Assembly: GCA_009781525.1 (NCBI GenBank)
Contig: WQXZ01000020.1
Coordinates: 1 to 16,980 of the forward strand
Length of the DNA stretch: 16,980 bases
Direction: 5' to 3'
Origin: Coriobacteriia bacterium
GTDB lineage: Bacteria > Actinomycetota > Coriobacteriia > Coriobacteriales > UBA8131
The position numbers and the translations under genes were made by a program. Shown here piece after piece: positions 1-8,498 of this stretch (positions are counted from its first letter, which is position 1; each line of letters starts with the position of its first letter). A model generated the notes under the pieces. The model worked only from the letters and a program-made list of their open reading frames with translations, made no database searches and had not been told where the DNA came from.

Positions 1-3000
1 ACAGCAATACTGCCAAGTCAGTTTGATTACATGATGGGCGTGACAGCCTTGTCAAACACTGGCGGCTCTGACATCACCGACCAGGTCGTGCACTCGGGTA
101 CGGTAAACACTGCTCGCAAGGGGCTTTATACCGTAACCTACCAGGTCGAGAACTCAGCAGGCAACATCACCACAGTACATAGAGTAGTGGTGGTAAACGA
201 TGGTAGCTATATAGTCGTACCTGAGACCTCAACTGATCCAGCCTACATTCTGCACGCGCAGAGCTTTATAAAACGGCTGGCTCAGGCAAATGCTTCTACC
301 ATTCTTGATGACAGCAGAGCTCAGGCCTGGATTGTCAACCCATCAGCCACCAATGGCCGCATCGCAGTAGCCTCCGAGGTAGTCTCAAACAGCGGCTATA
401 TGGCAGGCTGTGCCGTTGGCATATACGACATCACTATCGGTATTGAGGGAACAGGTGTTACCCAGAATATCAAGGCAGTTGTCGTGAACAAGAATACTCT
501 TGTAGACAGCGAAGACCCTGACACTGCAACCCGCTATACCATTGGCGCAAACAATATCACCATCAGAACATCCCAGGTAGACGCTCTGGCAGGCATGGGT
601 GATGCGGCAAAAGCAGCCTTAATCGAAACCTGTGCCGCTGAAGCCTGGAAGCTGACTGACACTGTAACACCCGTAGACGTTGTTGTAACAGCAAATGGTA
701 TTACCGCTGGCGCAACAACTGGCGACAGTTTTGAGGTCACCTTTGCTATCAAGGATGTTCCAACGGTGACACTGACTGTGACATGCTATGTCTATGGCAC
801 AGAGCCGACTATCGCCTTTACCGAACGGCCACTGGTCTTTGAGCAGACGCTGACATCAACGCCGATCACGGTCGACGAGCTTAAAAGTCAGATGACTGTC
901 TGGGATGAAGAAGACGGTGATCTTATCCACAGAACGACCTATACGATTGCTGGTGGAATCACATCACTGAACAGGCGAAACGTTGGGGTCTGGCGGGTGA
1001 CTTATTCCGTCACTGATAGTGACGGTAATACGGTTTCGGCGACTCGTGCGGTGGTGGTGACCGATGGTCGTTATATCATCGATGAAGGTGATGGCGTTGG
1101 TGGCATTATTATCGGGGCGCGTGATTTTGTTATTCAGCGTAGCGTGGTTGATGGCAGCGAAGGGCAGGCCAGGAGCTATTCGTACGCTGAGGCATATGAC
1201 ATTGACGGCAACCCGCTGAGTGGATTGACTTGGACTGGGCAGCCGGCTGGCTATGTCAGCAACGCTGTTCAGGGTAGTTATCCGATTACCTGGCAGGTGC
1301 CTGGACATGCTGTTACCAAGACTGTCAACGCCAACGTTACCGATGCTGACGTGATTGATCCTGGTACAAAAGATTCAAATTATGCACTTGTGGCTTCGAA
1401 CTTTCACGTGAACCTGCTGGATGCTGCCGCCATTGTTGCTGGAGCTCCGAGCAGCTATATCGAATCTGCCGGTGTTACGGTATTCAAGTTGGTGCCGAGT
1501 GCGATTGATAGAAGTCCGGTGCTCACCAACAGCGCTGGATTCAGGGCGGAGCTTGGCAGCTACAGTCCGATTGTCTTTGCGATTAACGGAATCGCGCAGT
1601 CGGACATGAGTGTCAGTGTGACTGGTACCGTTTCGCAGGGTCAGATGCCCTGGTTTGTCTACACGACTCCCCTGGAGGTCTGGGTCGGCCCGCTCTCTTT
1701 GCAACCGGCGGGTTCGATTCTGGCTGACGAATATGCAGACCTTTACCAGGTTGCAGCCTTTGATATCGAGGATGGCGAGGCTGGCACTTCTCTGCTTGAT
1801 GGCTCGATGATTACCGTCACCTACCTGGAGCCAGGTGGTGTTGACACCACCCAGGTCGGTCGCTACAGGCTGCAATTCAGCGTCACTGACTCTGATAACA
1901 ACACTGCGACGGTCAGTCGAGTGGTTGTGGTAAACGATGGACGCTACATCGTAGGGGAGAGTCGCATACTGACAGCCAGGTCGTTTGTTACCCTCCTGGC
2001 TGATGTAGCCAGCAGTGCTACAGCCAGGAATGCCGAGATACTCTCCAAGTCTGCCGCGGCTCTTTACAATGGCGAAAGTGGTGATTCGATATCCTCAACG
2101 GAAATATCCGTTTTCGATAATGGTGGGTATTCAGCCGCAGTCGATATCTATGACATAGTCATCCATGGTGTCGATACGCCGAGCTCCTACATCAGCCGGA
2201 GTATCCAGGCTGAGGTCGTGGATGCTGATATTTTGGAGAGCCTGCCGGTCAGTGAGACTGAGGACACATACTATGTCTTCGGCAATAACATTGTGCTGCG
2301 CCCGTCGGAAGCCGAATTAATAATCGGGGCAGCAGACCCCGATACTGCACTGCTGCTGGCTTTGGGTGCTGGTGCCCGTAGGTCACTGCCTGACGGCAGC
2401 CTGCTGGCGCTAACGCCGGTTATCACCTCCGATGGCGGTTTCTGTGCGACCCCTGGTGTCTACACTGTCATAATCTCTGACCCAAACAGAGTGTGCCATG
2501 CTGTTTTATCGGTCACAGTGGGAGAAGGACTCTTTCCGGTTATAAGCGCTTTTCCGACCCCACTGAATATCACCTGGGAACCAGATAGCGCAACCTACGT
2601 CAGTAGAGCCCAGATAATGACTGGTGTTACCGCCAGAGAGATCGGCGCATCGCCTGAGACCATAACCAGTCTTGTCAAGATCAATCCGGATAGTGCAGGT
2701 GTCGAGCAGCTGCCGGTAATTCCGCTATCTGTGGCTTCGGTTACACCTGTTACCTATACGGTGACTGGTTCAGATGGAAACACCGTGTCTGTCACTCGTG
2801 CTTTGATAGTAAATGACGGTTCGATTACCTTTGATGAGAACTTCATCTTGCGAGCTCGCTCATTCGTTATCAGGTCTGGCGATGTTGTCGGTAGTATTGA
2901 CACTCTGATTCTGGTGAATTCTGATTCACGAGCCTGGAGAGCCAATGGCGCACCAGCTACAGCTTATGTTGTCGATAACGTCAGTATGGGCAGTGTTGCA

Positions 3001-6000
3001 GCTGACTATCGTCCTATCATCGGCATTCAGGAGTACTCGTCTTTGACCCGTATCATTACAGCCAAGGTGCTGCCGAATGGTACCGAAGGTGGCAATGGTG
3101 ACACCTATGCCATTACCGCTCAACACTTCCGCATTAACCTGACCGATGCCCGTGCTTTGCAGGGAGCAGGCAGTGCAAACTACGCAGCCGAGTTCTTATC
3201 CAGAGCCAATGTAACCAGCTACCTGAGAGCAGATATCAATCTATCTTTGGGAGGAACAGCAGAGCTGGTTGACGACAGTGGCTTCAGAACAGCAGTGTTT
3301 GCTGAAGAGGGTACACTTGGGTACCCGACGGTGATACCGGTCAGGTTCTGGGTATCTGAAGACCACGATGCCTTTGTCTGGGTGGATGTGACTGTTTCTA
3401 ACGGCAACCATCCAGTGATTAATGCTCCGGCGGTCAGGGTGATTTGGGTGGGCGACCCAGCTGGTAAGCCTGACGGGATGTACCTGCCTGCTGAGTGGAA
3501 CGCGATGCTCGGTGTGACCGCATGGGATGCAGAGGATCTGGATATCACCTCCTCTGTCAAGGTCGGCTCCATCAGCGGCGGCGGCGTTGGCGGCAGCGGT
3601 GCTGCTTTCGTCGAGGGTGACCCGATTGATCTGGGGCTGCTCAGGGTGTTTCAGCCGATCAGCTATCAGGTCACAGACTCGGACTACAATACTGTGCAGA
3701 AGACGGTTGAAGTCTGGGTGACCAATTCTGGCGTTATCATTGGAGACTACCTGGTCGATGCTCTGAGTTTTGTTGAGACAGTCGATAATGTCAGAGCAAA
3801 TGGTACATCAGATGGGGTTATTCTCGCACTGTCACTGGCGCAAGCCTGGCGCATCAAGAGCACTGACCCGACGGAAATACTGCCTGTTTCAGCTGACCAC
3901 CTGCTTTATGTGCTGGATAGCGGTGGCTACAAGGCAGCGGTCGGTGATTATGTTGTTGCTATCACGGTTATGCCCGAGGCTGGCTACACCAACGATAACA
4001 GGTCGCTCAGTGTGATAGGCAAGGTCATCGATCGCGATGTGATTGATGATACTTACCACAATGGTGAGCGCTACATAATTGCGGCGAACCATGTTGCCAT
4101 TACCTGGCAAGAAGCCGCACAGCTTTCGGGCAGCCTCTCGGCAGTGGCCCAGGAGATTCTAAAAGAGAAGGCCTTTGCTGTGGCTTACCTGGTTGCTGAT
4201 AACGCGGATCCCGTCAGTCATCCGGTAACTGTAACAGCTAACAATATCGTACAGGCAGCAGGCTCTTATGGTGTTACCTTTACACCAGTGGGGGTGTCTG
4301 GCCTGTCCATTACTGTACAGTTCACGGTTTTGCAGGGTGATCCAGTCTGCTTGCTGATTAGTGGAGCATTGGAGTTTGACCAGACCAACTACTCGCAAAA
4401 ACTCAGTCGCAATGAGCTGATGCAGGGCGTGACGGTAATCGACCCAAAGACACCAGCCGCCCAAATTGCTGATGTTCGGTTAACCGATGCGGCTGGCAAC
4501 GCAGTTAATATCGACAAGGTAGCTATCGGAGTCTATCAGGTCATCTACTCAATTGAGGACAAGGTTATAACTGTCGATGATGGCAATGGCAACCAGGTGC
4601 CTCTGATGGTTTCTGCCAGTCGTGCTGTGGTAGTGAATGACGGGCGTTTCATCGTTGACACTGAAAACGAAGTCATCATCGGTGCCAAAGACTTTGTGGT
4701 CTCAGTTAAAGACACTACCTTTACTGGTAGTTTCGATGATGTGCTGACCCGATCCTTTGCTGAGGCTTATGACTTCGCTGGCAATGGATTGAACATCGAG
4801 CTGGTCGGCACACTGCCGCCAGGCTTTGCCAACCGAGAAGTCGGGGTCTACAACTTCACCATCTGTCCAGTCGGCTACTCCGATGTTACCTACACTTTTA
4901 AGGGTGAGGTGGTTAACGCTGACGTGCTTGATCCTGGTGGATACGACGATCACTACGCATTGCTGGCGTCTCACTTTACTGTTGATGTCGAGCAAGCCAA
5001 GGCTATGACAGGTGATGCAGCTTTGATTGCTGCAGCAGGTGCAAGGGTGGTCAAGCTGGTTCCGAAAGCCGCTGATGCCAGTGTTCGGGTAGACAGTAAC
5101 GGTGGATTCACCTCGCAAAAAGGGGTTTATCCGATTCGCTTTGGCATCGCAGTTATGCCGGCTGGACCGGCTGGTTCGGTCGCCCCAGCTGATAGCCGCA
5201 CCATCACAGTCAATGGCACAGTCACTGACGCTTCGGCGCCGCAGCTGTCAGTGCGCACTCCGTTCGAGATCGCAGTCGGCGACCCCTGGAACAGAGACAC
5301 AGCAATGACCGACGTCGTTGCGATAGACCCTGGTGACGGCGATATCACTGACAGCGTCATCTACTATCCGAGTCAGACCGCAACCGGCCCCTCCACTGAG
5401 GTCGACACGACTAAACCTGGCATCTATCAGGTCACCTACGAGGTCACAGACTCCGACGGTAACAGTAGTTTTGCAGAGCGCTGTGTGGTCGTAAACGATG
5501 GCCGCTATGTTGTTGGCGACGGCAGAATTCTTGAAGCTCGGTCTTTCGTAATCGCATCATCAGACGTTGAGAGAAACGCCAACCAGATCAAGCCTCAGTT
5601 GCTGAACATGACCCATGCTAAAGCCTATGATGGTGCATCTTCAGAAGAACTCCCACAGTCCATGCTGTCTGTACCAAGCACTGGTGGTTATTCGCGTTCG
5701 GTAGGCGAGTACAGTGTGGTGATCTCGGTGCGCGACCTGCCATCTGGAGTTATTGCGAAGACGGTCAAGGCTGCAGTAGTTGACGCAGATGTCATTGATG
5801 ATAAGCCTGCCAGTAGCGATGACCCCAGCGGTACGAGGGTCTATGTCTACGGCAAGAACATCACTTTGCGCATCAGCGAAGCTCAGGCTATCACCGATGA
5901 GGCGCTACTACTACAGTCGCTGGGAGCTCACGCCCTGATTGCTGACCCCACCGACCCTGCCGGTGCACTGACAGCGCAGGCAGTGATAGTGCTTGATAAC

Positions 6001-6606
6001 GGTGGTTTTACAGCAGCCCAGGGAGTCTACTCAGTCAAGGTTGCCGACATTGAATCGATTTGCGAAATCGTTCTGACCGTGACTGTTGTTGAGGGCTCCG
6101 CCCCCGTGCTGACACCCGAACGTCCGGTGGTCGTACCGGTCGCACCCCATGGCGGCAATCTGAGTAACAACCAGAAGAAGGGAGATGCAACTGCCTGGGA
6201 CGAAGAAGATGGGGATCTGACCAGTAAGATCATCGTTACAGGTAATGTTCCAGCAAATATCCCCGGCATCTATCAGGTTACCCTGTCGGTCACCGATAGC
6301 GACGGCAACACCGTGGCTGCACTGGTTGCAGTGGTTGTTGATGATGGATCATTTGTCTATGGCGAAGAGTACATCCTGTCGGCGAAAGACTTCCAGATTG
6401 ACGCAGCTGATGTCGATACCAGCAATCGCGCAGCGCAGATTACCGATCAGTCCAGAGCGATTGCAGCCAGAAATGATGGATCACCAGCTTCAGTCAGCGT
6501 CAGCAATCTGGATGGATATACCAATGTCGGCGGCAGTTACCGCCCGACAATCAGCGTTTCGCTGGAACCTCTGACAGCCAGGCAGATCACGGCAACCGTT
6601 ATACCG
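1..6606 (+). repeat. Eight tandem ~870-bp coding modules of the giant protein
   Basis: The VVVNDG anchor recurs at 184, 1051, 1921, 2803, 3712, 4627, 5485 and 6331, a spacing of 846-915 bp (282-305 residues). A second anchor, YxIxAxxxxI, recurs near 532, 1378, 2266, 3103, 4069, 4954 and 5839. The protein signatures are clear but the DNA has diverged strongly, so these are old duplications rather than a recently expanded array. Module 5 has a degenerate anchor (VWVTNSG). Module 6 carries an insertion before its anchor. Confidence 0.85.
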
Positions 6607-7428
6607 CCAGGCTGGCTGTATAGAGTGACTTTTAATGCAAACGGTGGAACGCTGACTGGTCCGAGTGCTGTCTACGTTCAGTCACCTGCGAACACGCTCA
6701 GCTATCTGCCCAGCTCTCCGGTGCGCGCTGGATATTCTTTCAGGTACTGGAGTTTGTATCCACAGGGAGAAGCTCAATTCACACCTGACTTCAAGCTAAC
6801 CGGAGATATTACAGTCTATGCCCAGTGGGATCAGAACCCTGCGCCACCAGCACCGCCTGAACCACCTGCACCGCCGGTGATTAATGTCTATCCGCCGCCA
6901 TCGCCACCGCCGATTGTGAATGTTTATCCTGGTGGTACCACCAATATCACCAACAATCAGCCACCGACGGAAGTGTTGGTAACGATTGAGACAACAACGA
7001 GCAGTGGTACAGAAATCGATAATCCAGAGGTTCCGCTGATCTCTGTCAGGGCGGAGCCGCATTGGGCGCTGTTTAACGTCGGCGTGGTGGTGTTCTCGCT
7101 GCTACTTGTACTGGTTTTCACCCTCCGGTTCATTGCGGATATGCGCGCGACTTATGAGGACGAAGATAGTTACGAGCTACCTCGGGATAAGAGCTTCTAC
7201 GTCAATGCTCCTGTGTTGCTGATTATTGCCGCGGCTTTTGTTGAAGGACTGATAGTTTTGCTTCTGACTTCTGACTTCAGTGCACGGATGCTTCTGACCG
7301 ATCAGTATTCGATTCCGCTATCGCTTATTGTTTTTGTGCAGCTGTTGACCCCTGCTGTGGCTGCAACACTCAGAAACAACAGCAATTATGCAAAGCGAAA
7401 TCGCAACAGGGTAACTAACGCAGGATAA
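1..7428 (+). CDS. Giant Ig-like/InlB-repeat surface protein, 5' partial
   Basis: The frame is open at base 1, so the gene starts upstream; the ATG at 31 is internal to a repeat. The window shows 2475 residues. Eight diverged tandem modules carry the signature VTDSDGNT-(about 8)-VVVNDGRYIV-(n)-ARSFV, typical of the HYR/DUF5011-type bacterial Ig fold. Each is followed by a [ST]xAxAY/W motif and, in the first seven, by VVDADVID then YxIxAxxxxI. Module 8 stops halfway. An InlB-type (Listeria-Bacteroides) repeat follows at residues about 2207-2276 (VTFNANGG ... VYAQW), then a Pro-rich stalk (2280-2310). Three hydrophobic helices lie at about 2355-2378, 2402-2425 and 2438-2458, with a basic tail. 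No LPXTG motif is seen, so anchoring is by the helices, with the repeats outside and the tail inside. It is probably an adhesin or cell-wall-spanning protein; the ligand is unknown. It is followed by a hairpin terminator. Confidence 0.9.
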   Translation, partial: TAILPSQFDYMMGVTALSNTGGSDITDQVVHSGTVNTARKGLYTVTYQVENSAGNITTVHRVVVVNDGSYIVVPETSTDPAYILHAQSFIKRLAQANASTILDDSRAQAWIVNPSATNGRIAVASEVVSNSGYMAGCAVGIYDITIGIEGTGVTQNIKAVVVNKNTLVDSEDPDTATRYTIGANNITIRTSQVDALAGMGDAAKAALIETCAAEAWKLTDTVTPVDVVVTANGITAGATTGDSFEVTFAIKDVPTVTLTVTCYVYGTEPTIAFTERPLVFEQTLTSTPITVDELKSQMTVWDEEDGDLIHRTTYTIAGGITSLNRRNVGVWRVTYSVTDSDGNTVSATRAVVVTDGRYIIDEGDGVGGIIIGARDFVIQRSVVDGSEGQARSYSYAEAYDIDGNPLSGLTWTGQPAGYVSNAVQGSYPITWQVPGHAVTKTVNANVTDADVIDPGTKDSNYALVASNFHVNLLDAAAIVAGAPSSYIESAGVTVFKLVPSAIDRSPVLTNSAGFRAELGSYSPIVFAINGIAQSDMSVSVTGTVSQGQMPWFVYTTPLEVWVGPLSLQPAGSILADEYADLYQVAAFDIEDGEAGTSLLDGSMITVTYLEPGGVDTTQVGRYRLQFSVTDSDNNTATVSRVVVVNDGRYIVGESRILTARSFVTLLADVASSATARNAEILSKSAAALYNGESGDSISSTEISVFDNGGYSAAVDIYDIVIHGVDTPSSYISRSIQAEVVDADILESLPVSETEDTYYVFGNNIVLRPSEAELIIGAADPDTALLLALGAGARRSLPDGSLLALTPVITSDGGFCATPGVYTVIISDPNRVCHAVLSVTVGEGLFPVISAFPTPLNITWEPDSATYVSRAQIMTGVTAREIGASPETITSLVKINPDSAGVEQLPVIPLSVASVTPVTYTVTGSDGNTVSVTRALIVNDGSITFDENFILRARSFVIRSGDVVGSIDTLILVNSDSRAWRANGAPATAYVVDNVSMGSVAADYRPIIGIQEYSSLTRIITAKVLPNGTEGGNGDTYAITAQHFRINLTDARALQGAGSANYAAEFLSRANVTSYLRADINLSLGGTAELVDDSGFRTAVFAEEGTLGYPTVIPVRFWVSEDHDAFVWVDVTVSNGNHPVINAPAVRVIWVGDPAGKPDGMYLPAEWNAMLGVTAWDAEDLDITSSVKVGSISGGGVGGSGAAFVEGDPIDLGLLRVFQPISYQVTDSDYNTVQKTVEVWVTNSGVIIGDYLVDALSFVETVDNVRANGTSDGVILALSLAQAWRIKSTDPTEILPVSADHLLYVLDSGGYKAAVGDYVVAITVMPEAGYTNDNRSLSVIGKVIDRDVIDDTYHNGERYIIAANHVAITWQEAAQLSGSLSAVAQEILKEKAFAVAYLVADNADPVSHPVTVTANNIVQAAGSYGVTFTPVGVSGLSITVQFTVLQGDPVCLLISGALEFDQTNYSQKLSRNELMQGVTVIDPKTPAAQIADVRLTDAAGNAVNIDKVAIGVYQVIYSIEDKVITVDDGNGNQVPLMVSASRAVVVNDGRFIVDTENEVIIGAKDFVVSVKDTTFTGSFDDVLTRSFAEAYDFAGNGLNIELVGTLPPGFANREVGVYNFTICPVGYSDVTYTFKGEVVNADVLDPGGYDDHYALLASHFTVDVEQAKAMTGDAALIAAAGARVVKLVPKAADASVRVDSNGGFTSQKGVYPIRFGIAVMPAGPAGSVAPADSRTITVNGTVTDASAPQLSVRTPFEIAVGDPWNRDTAMTDVVAIDPGDGDITDSVIYYPSQTATGPSTEVDTTKPGIYQVTYEVTDSDGNSSFAERCVVVNDGRYVVGDGRILEARSFVIASSDVERNANQIKPQLLNMTHAKAYDGASSEELPQSMLSVPSTGGYSRSVGEYSVVISVRDLPSGVIAKTVKAAVVDADVIDDKPASSDDPSGTRVYVYGKNITLRISEAQAITDEALLLQSLGAHALIADPTDPAGALTAQAVIVLDNGGFTAAQGVYSVKVADIESICEIVLTVTVVEGSAPVLTPERPVVVPVAPHGGNLSNNQKKGDATAWDEEDGDLTSKIIVTGNVPANIPGIYQVTLSVTDSDGNTVAALVAVVVDDGSFVYGEEYILSAKDFQIDAADVDTSNRAAQITDQSRAIAARNDGSPASVSVSNLDGYTNVGGSYRPTISVSLEPLTARQITATVIPPGWLYRVTFNANGGTLTGPSAVYVQSPANTLSYLPSSPVRAGYSFRYWSLYPQGEAQFTPDFKLTGDITVYAQWDQNPAPPAPPEPPAPPVINVYPPPSPPPIVNVYPGGTTNITNNQPPTEVLVTIETTTSSGTEIDNPEVPLISVRAEPHWALFNVGVVVFSLLLVLVFTLRFIADMRATYEDEDSYELPRDKSFYVNAPVLLIIAAAFVEGLIVLLLTSDFSARMLLTDQYSIPLSLIVFVQLLTPAVAATLRNNSNYAKRNRNRVTNAG

Positions 7429-7467
7429 GCCTATGAAGGCTACCGATTAGCTGTCTGTTACACTCAG

Positions 7468-7497
7468 CCGCTTGCCTACTATCAGGTAGGCAAGCGG
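7468..7497 (+). terminator. 12-bp perfect hairpin after the giant protein gene
   Basis: Arms 7468-7479 and 7486-7497 (CCGCTTGCCTAC and its complement) pair perfectly around a 6-nt loop, 39 nt after the stop codon. There is no U-tract. Long stems without U-tracts are common at actinobacterial gene ends, so I read it as the transcript end, without proof that it terminates. Confidence 0.6.
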
Positions 7498-7539
7498 GCA
7501 GGCATAAAAGCTTAAGCTATGGTAGCAGGTACTGATTAC

Positions 7540-7572
7540 CACGTTTAACAAACGTGAATCATCTAGTAGAAT
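7540..7572 (+). promoter_or_regulatory. Candidate promoter with overlapping inverted repeat
   Basis: TAGAAT at 7567-7572 fits a -10 box. A weak -35 (TTTAAC, 7544-7549) lies 17 nt upstream and sits inside the 7-bp inverted repeat CACGTTT-aac-AAACGTG (7540-7556), which could be an operator. Transcription from here would give a leader of about 140 nt before the lipoprotein. The match is weak. Confidence 0.3.
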
Positions 7573-7642
7573 AGATGTAACTGGTGAAGTGGCTATTAAA
7601 AGTAGCAAATTGGGTGAGCAGGGGATTTAAGGTGGTGATGCG

Positions 7643-7672
7643 GGTGCGTGCGCGCCGATGGTGCCACGCACC
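7643..7672 (+). promoter_or_regulatory. GC-rich hairpin in the lipoprotein leader
   Basis: GGTGCGTG (7643-7650) pairs with CACGCACC (7665-7672). An inner stem, GCGCC (7652-7656) with GGTGC (7660-7664), continues it, leaving one bulged C and a GAT loop. It lies 45 nt before the chosen start of the lipoprotein. No U-run follows, so it is more likely a leader structure or mRNA stabiliser than a terminator. Confidence 0.4.
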
Positions 7673-7717
7673 AAGCACCTGCACAAAAGGAGCGAACAAG
7701 CACCAGGGAAGGCGAAA

Positions 7718-8134
7718 ATGAAAGCTAAGCCACTAAAACTCCTACTGATTCTGATGATTGCGTTATCGCTGGTAACGGTCTTGCCAAGTTGCTCCAATGC
7801 CAGTTCAAAAGTACCATCAGAGGTCGTCTCGGTAACACCAGCCAACGAGTCTCAGTCAGGTCTGATCACATATATGAATTACATCTGTCTCATCAAGGCT
7901 GATGTTGACTGGGAAAAGCTGCCAACCGCACGCAAGCAAGCGATTATCGAATACACATTTCAAGAAGTCAGAGACCACGCAGAGGAGAATGCTATATCTA
8001 ACTACCAGATTATCGGAGTGCAACAGACAGGGCCAGAGGGACAGACCTCCGTGCTGTTCTACTTCAGCCGCGACAGCGACGAAGTGATTATCTACACAAA
8101 TGGAGAAAAAACCGATGCCTGGCCAGCTCCTTGA
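7718..8134 (+). CDS. Small predicted lipoprotein, unknown function
   Basis: This is a 138-residue protein. The ATG at 7718 is chosen over the in-frame ATG at 7658 because it follows GGGAAGG (7705-7712) at good spacing and directly begins a type II signal peptide: MKAKPLKLL, a hydrophobic core, then the lipobox LPSC, with the lipidated Cys near residue 25. The mature part is about 114 residues, soluble and mixed alpha/beta in look, with no further membrane helix. Segments such as ADVDWEKLPTARKQAIIEYT and SVLFYFSRDSDEVIIYTNGE do not match a family I recognise. It precedes the small protein and sigma genes by 151 nt on the same strand. It may be an outer-face partner of that sigma factor, but this is inference from position only. 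Confidence 0.75.
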   Translation: MKAKPLKLLLILMIALSLVTVLPSCSNASSKVPSEVVSVTPANESQSGLITYMNYICLIKADVDWEKLPTARKQAIIEYTFQEVRDHAEENAISNYQIIGVQQTGPEGQTSVLFYFSRDSDEVIIYTNGEKTDAWPAP

Positions 8135-8200
8135 GAAAGACTGACACGAGATTGCCAGTGATGTTTTTTGTACAAAAAGTTGCGAAATAGACAATCGTTG

Positions 8201-8231
8201 TTGTGAAATCGAGGTTTGCGTTATCTATATT
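8201..8231 (+). promoter_or_regulatory. Candidate promoter before the small protein/sigma pair
   Basis: TTGTGA (8201-8206) and TATATT (8226-8231) are 19 nt apart. An overlapping alternative is TTGTTG (8198-8203) with TATCTA (8222-8227), 18 nt apart. Either would place the start of transcription about 45-50 nt before the ATG at 8286. The region is AT-rich compared with its surroundings. It would let the sigma gene be expressed apart from the lipoprotein. Confidence 0.3.
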
Positions 8232-8285
8232 AATGTGGGAGTGTTTGGTTTTGTTGTATCGCATCAGGCTTGGTTTGGAGCTGGA

Positions 8286-8498
8286 ATGAAGTATAACGAC
8301 ATACGTGTTCACCAGCAAAAAGCAAAAGCTGAGATTGTCTTCTTAAATGTTGAGGAAAGCTGCACCAAGGTAATGACACTGCAGCAGCTATATCGAAAAC
8401 ACATGGAAGACTCGATTACAGAAGAGCAGATTCGGCGGATTATCGCTCCAGCAATGGAGATGATAAAGGGAGGGCTCGAAGCTGGTTCAGATGAGTAA
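8286..8498 (+). CDS. Small hypothetical protein coupled to the sigma factor
   Basis: This is a 70-residue, charged, probably helical protein (MKYNDIRVHQQKAKAEIVF at the N-terminus, ending GGLEAGSDE). The start at 8286 follows GGAG (8277-8280) with 5 nt spacing. A longer in-frame start at 8235 adds 17 residues with no evident ribosome site. There is no membrane helix, zinc-binding HxxxCxxC motif or other anti-sigma signature. The family is not recognised. Its last codons overlap the ATG of the sigma gene by 8 nt (ATGAGTAA), so translation is likely coupled and the two may be made in fixed ratio. A role as a partner or inhibitor of the sigma factor is plausible but unproven. Confidence 0.65.
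   Translation: MKYNDIRVHQQKAKAEIVFLNVEESCTKVMTLQQLYRKHMEDSITEEQIRRIIAPAMEMIKGGLEAGSDE

Noticed and set aside
8135..8180. Intrinsic terminator after the lipoprotein gene at the TTTTTT run near 8164
   Set aside because: Only a 4-bp stem (ACTG/CAGT) can be drawn before the T-run, too weak to call.
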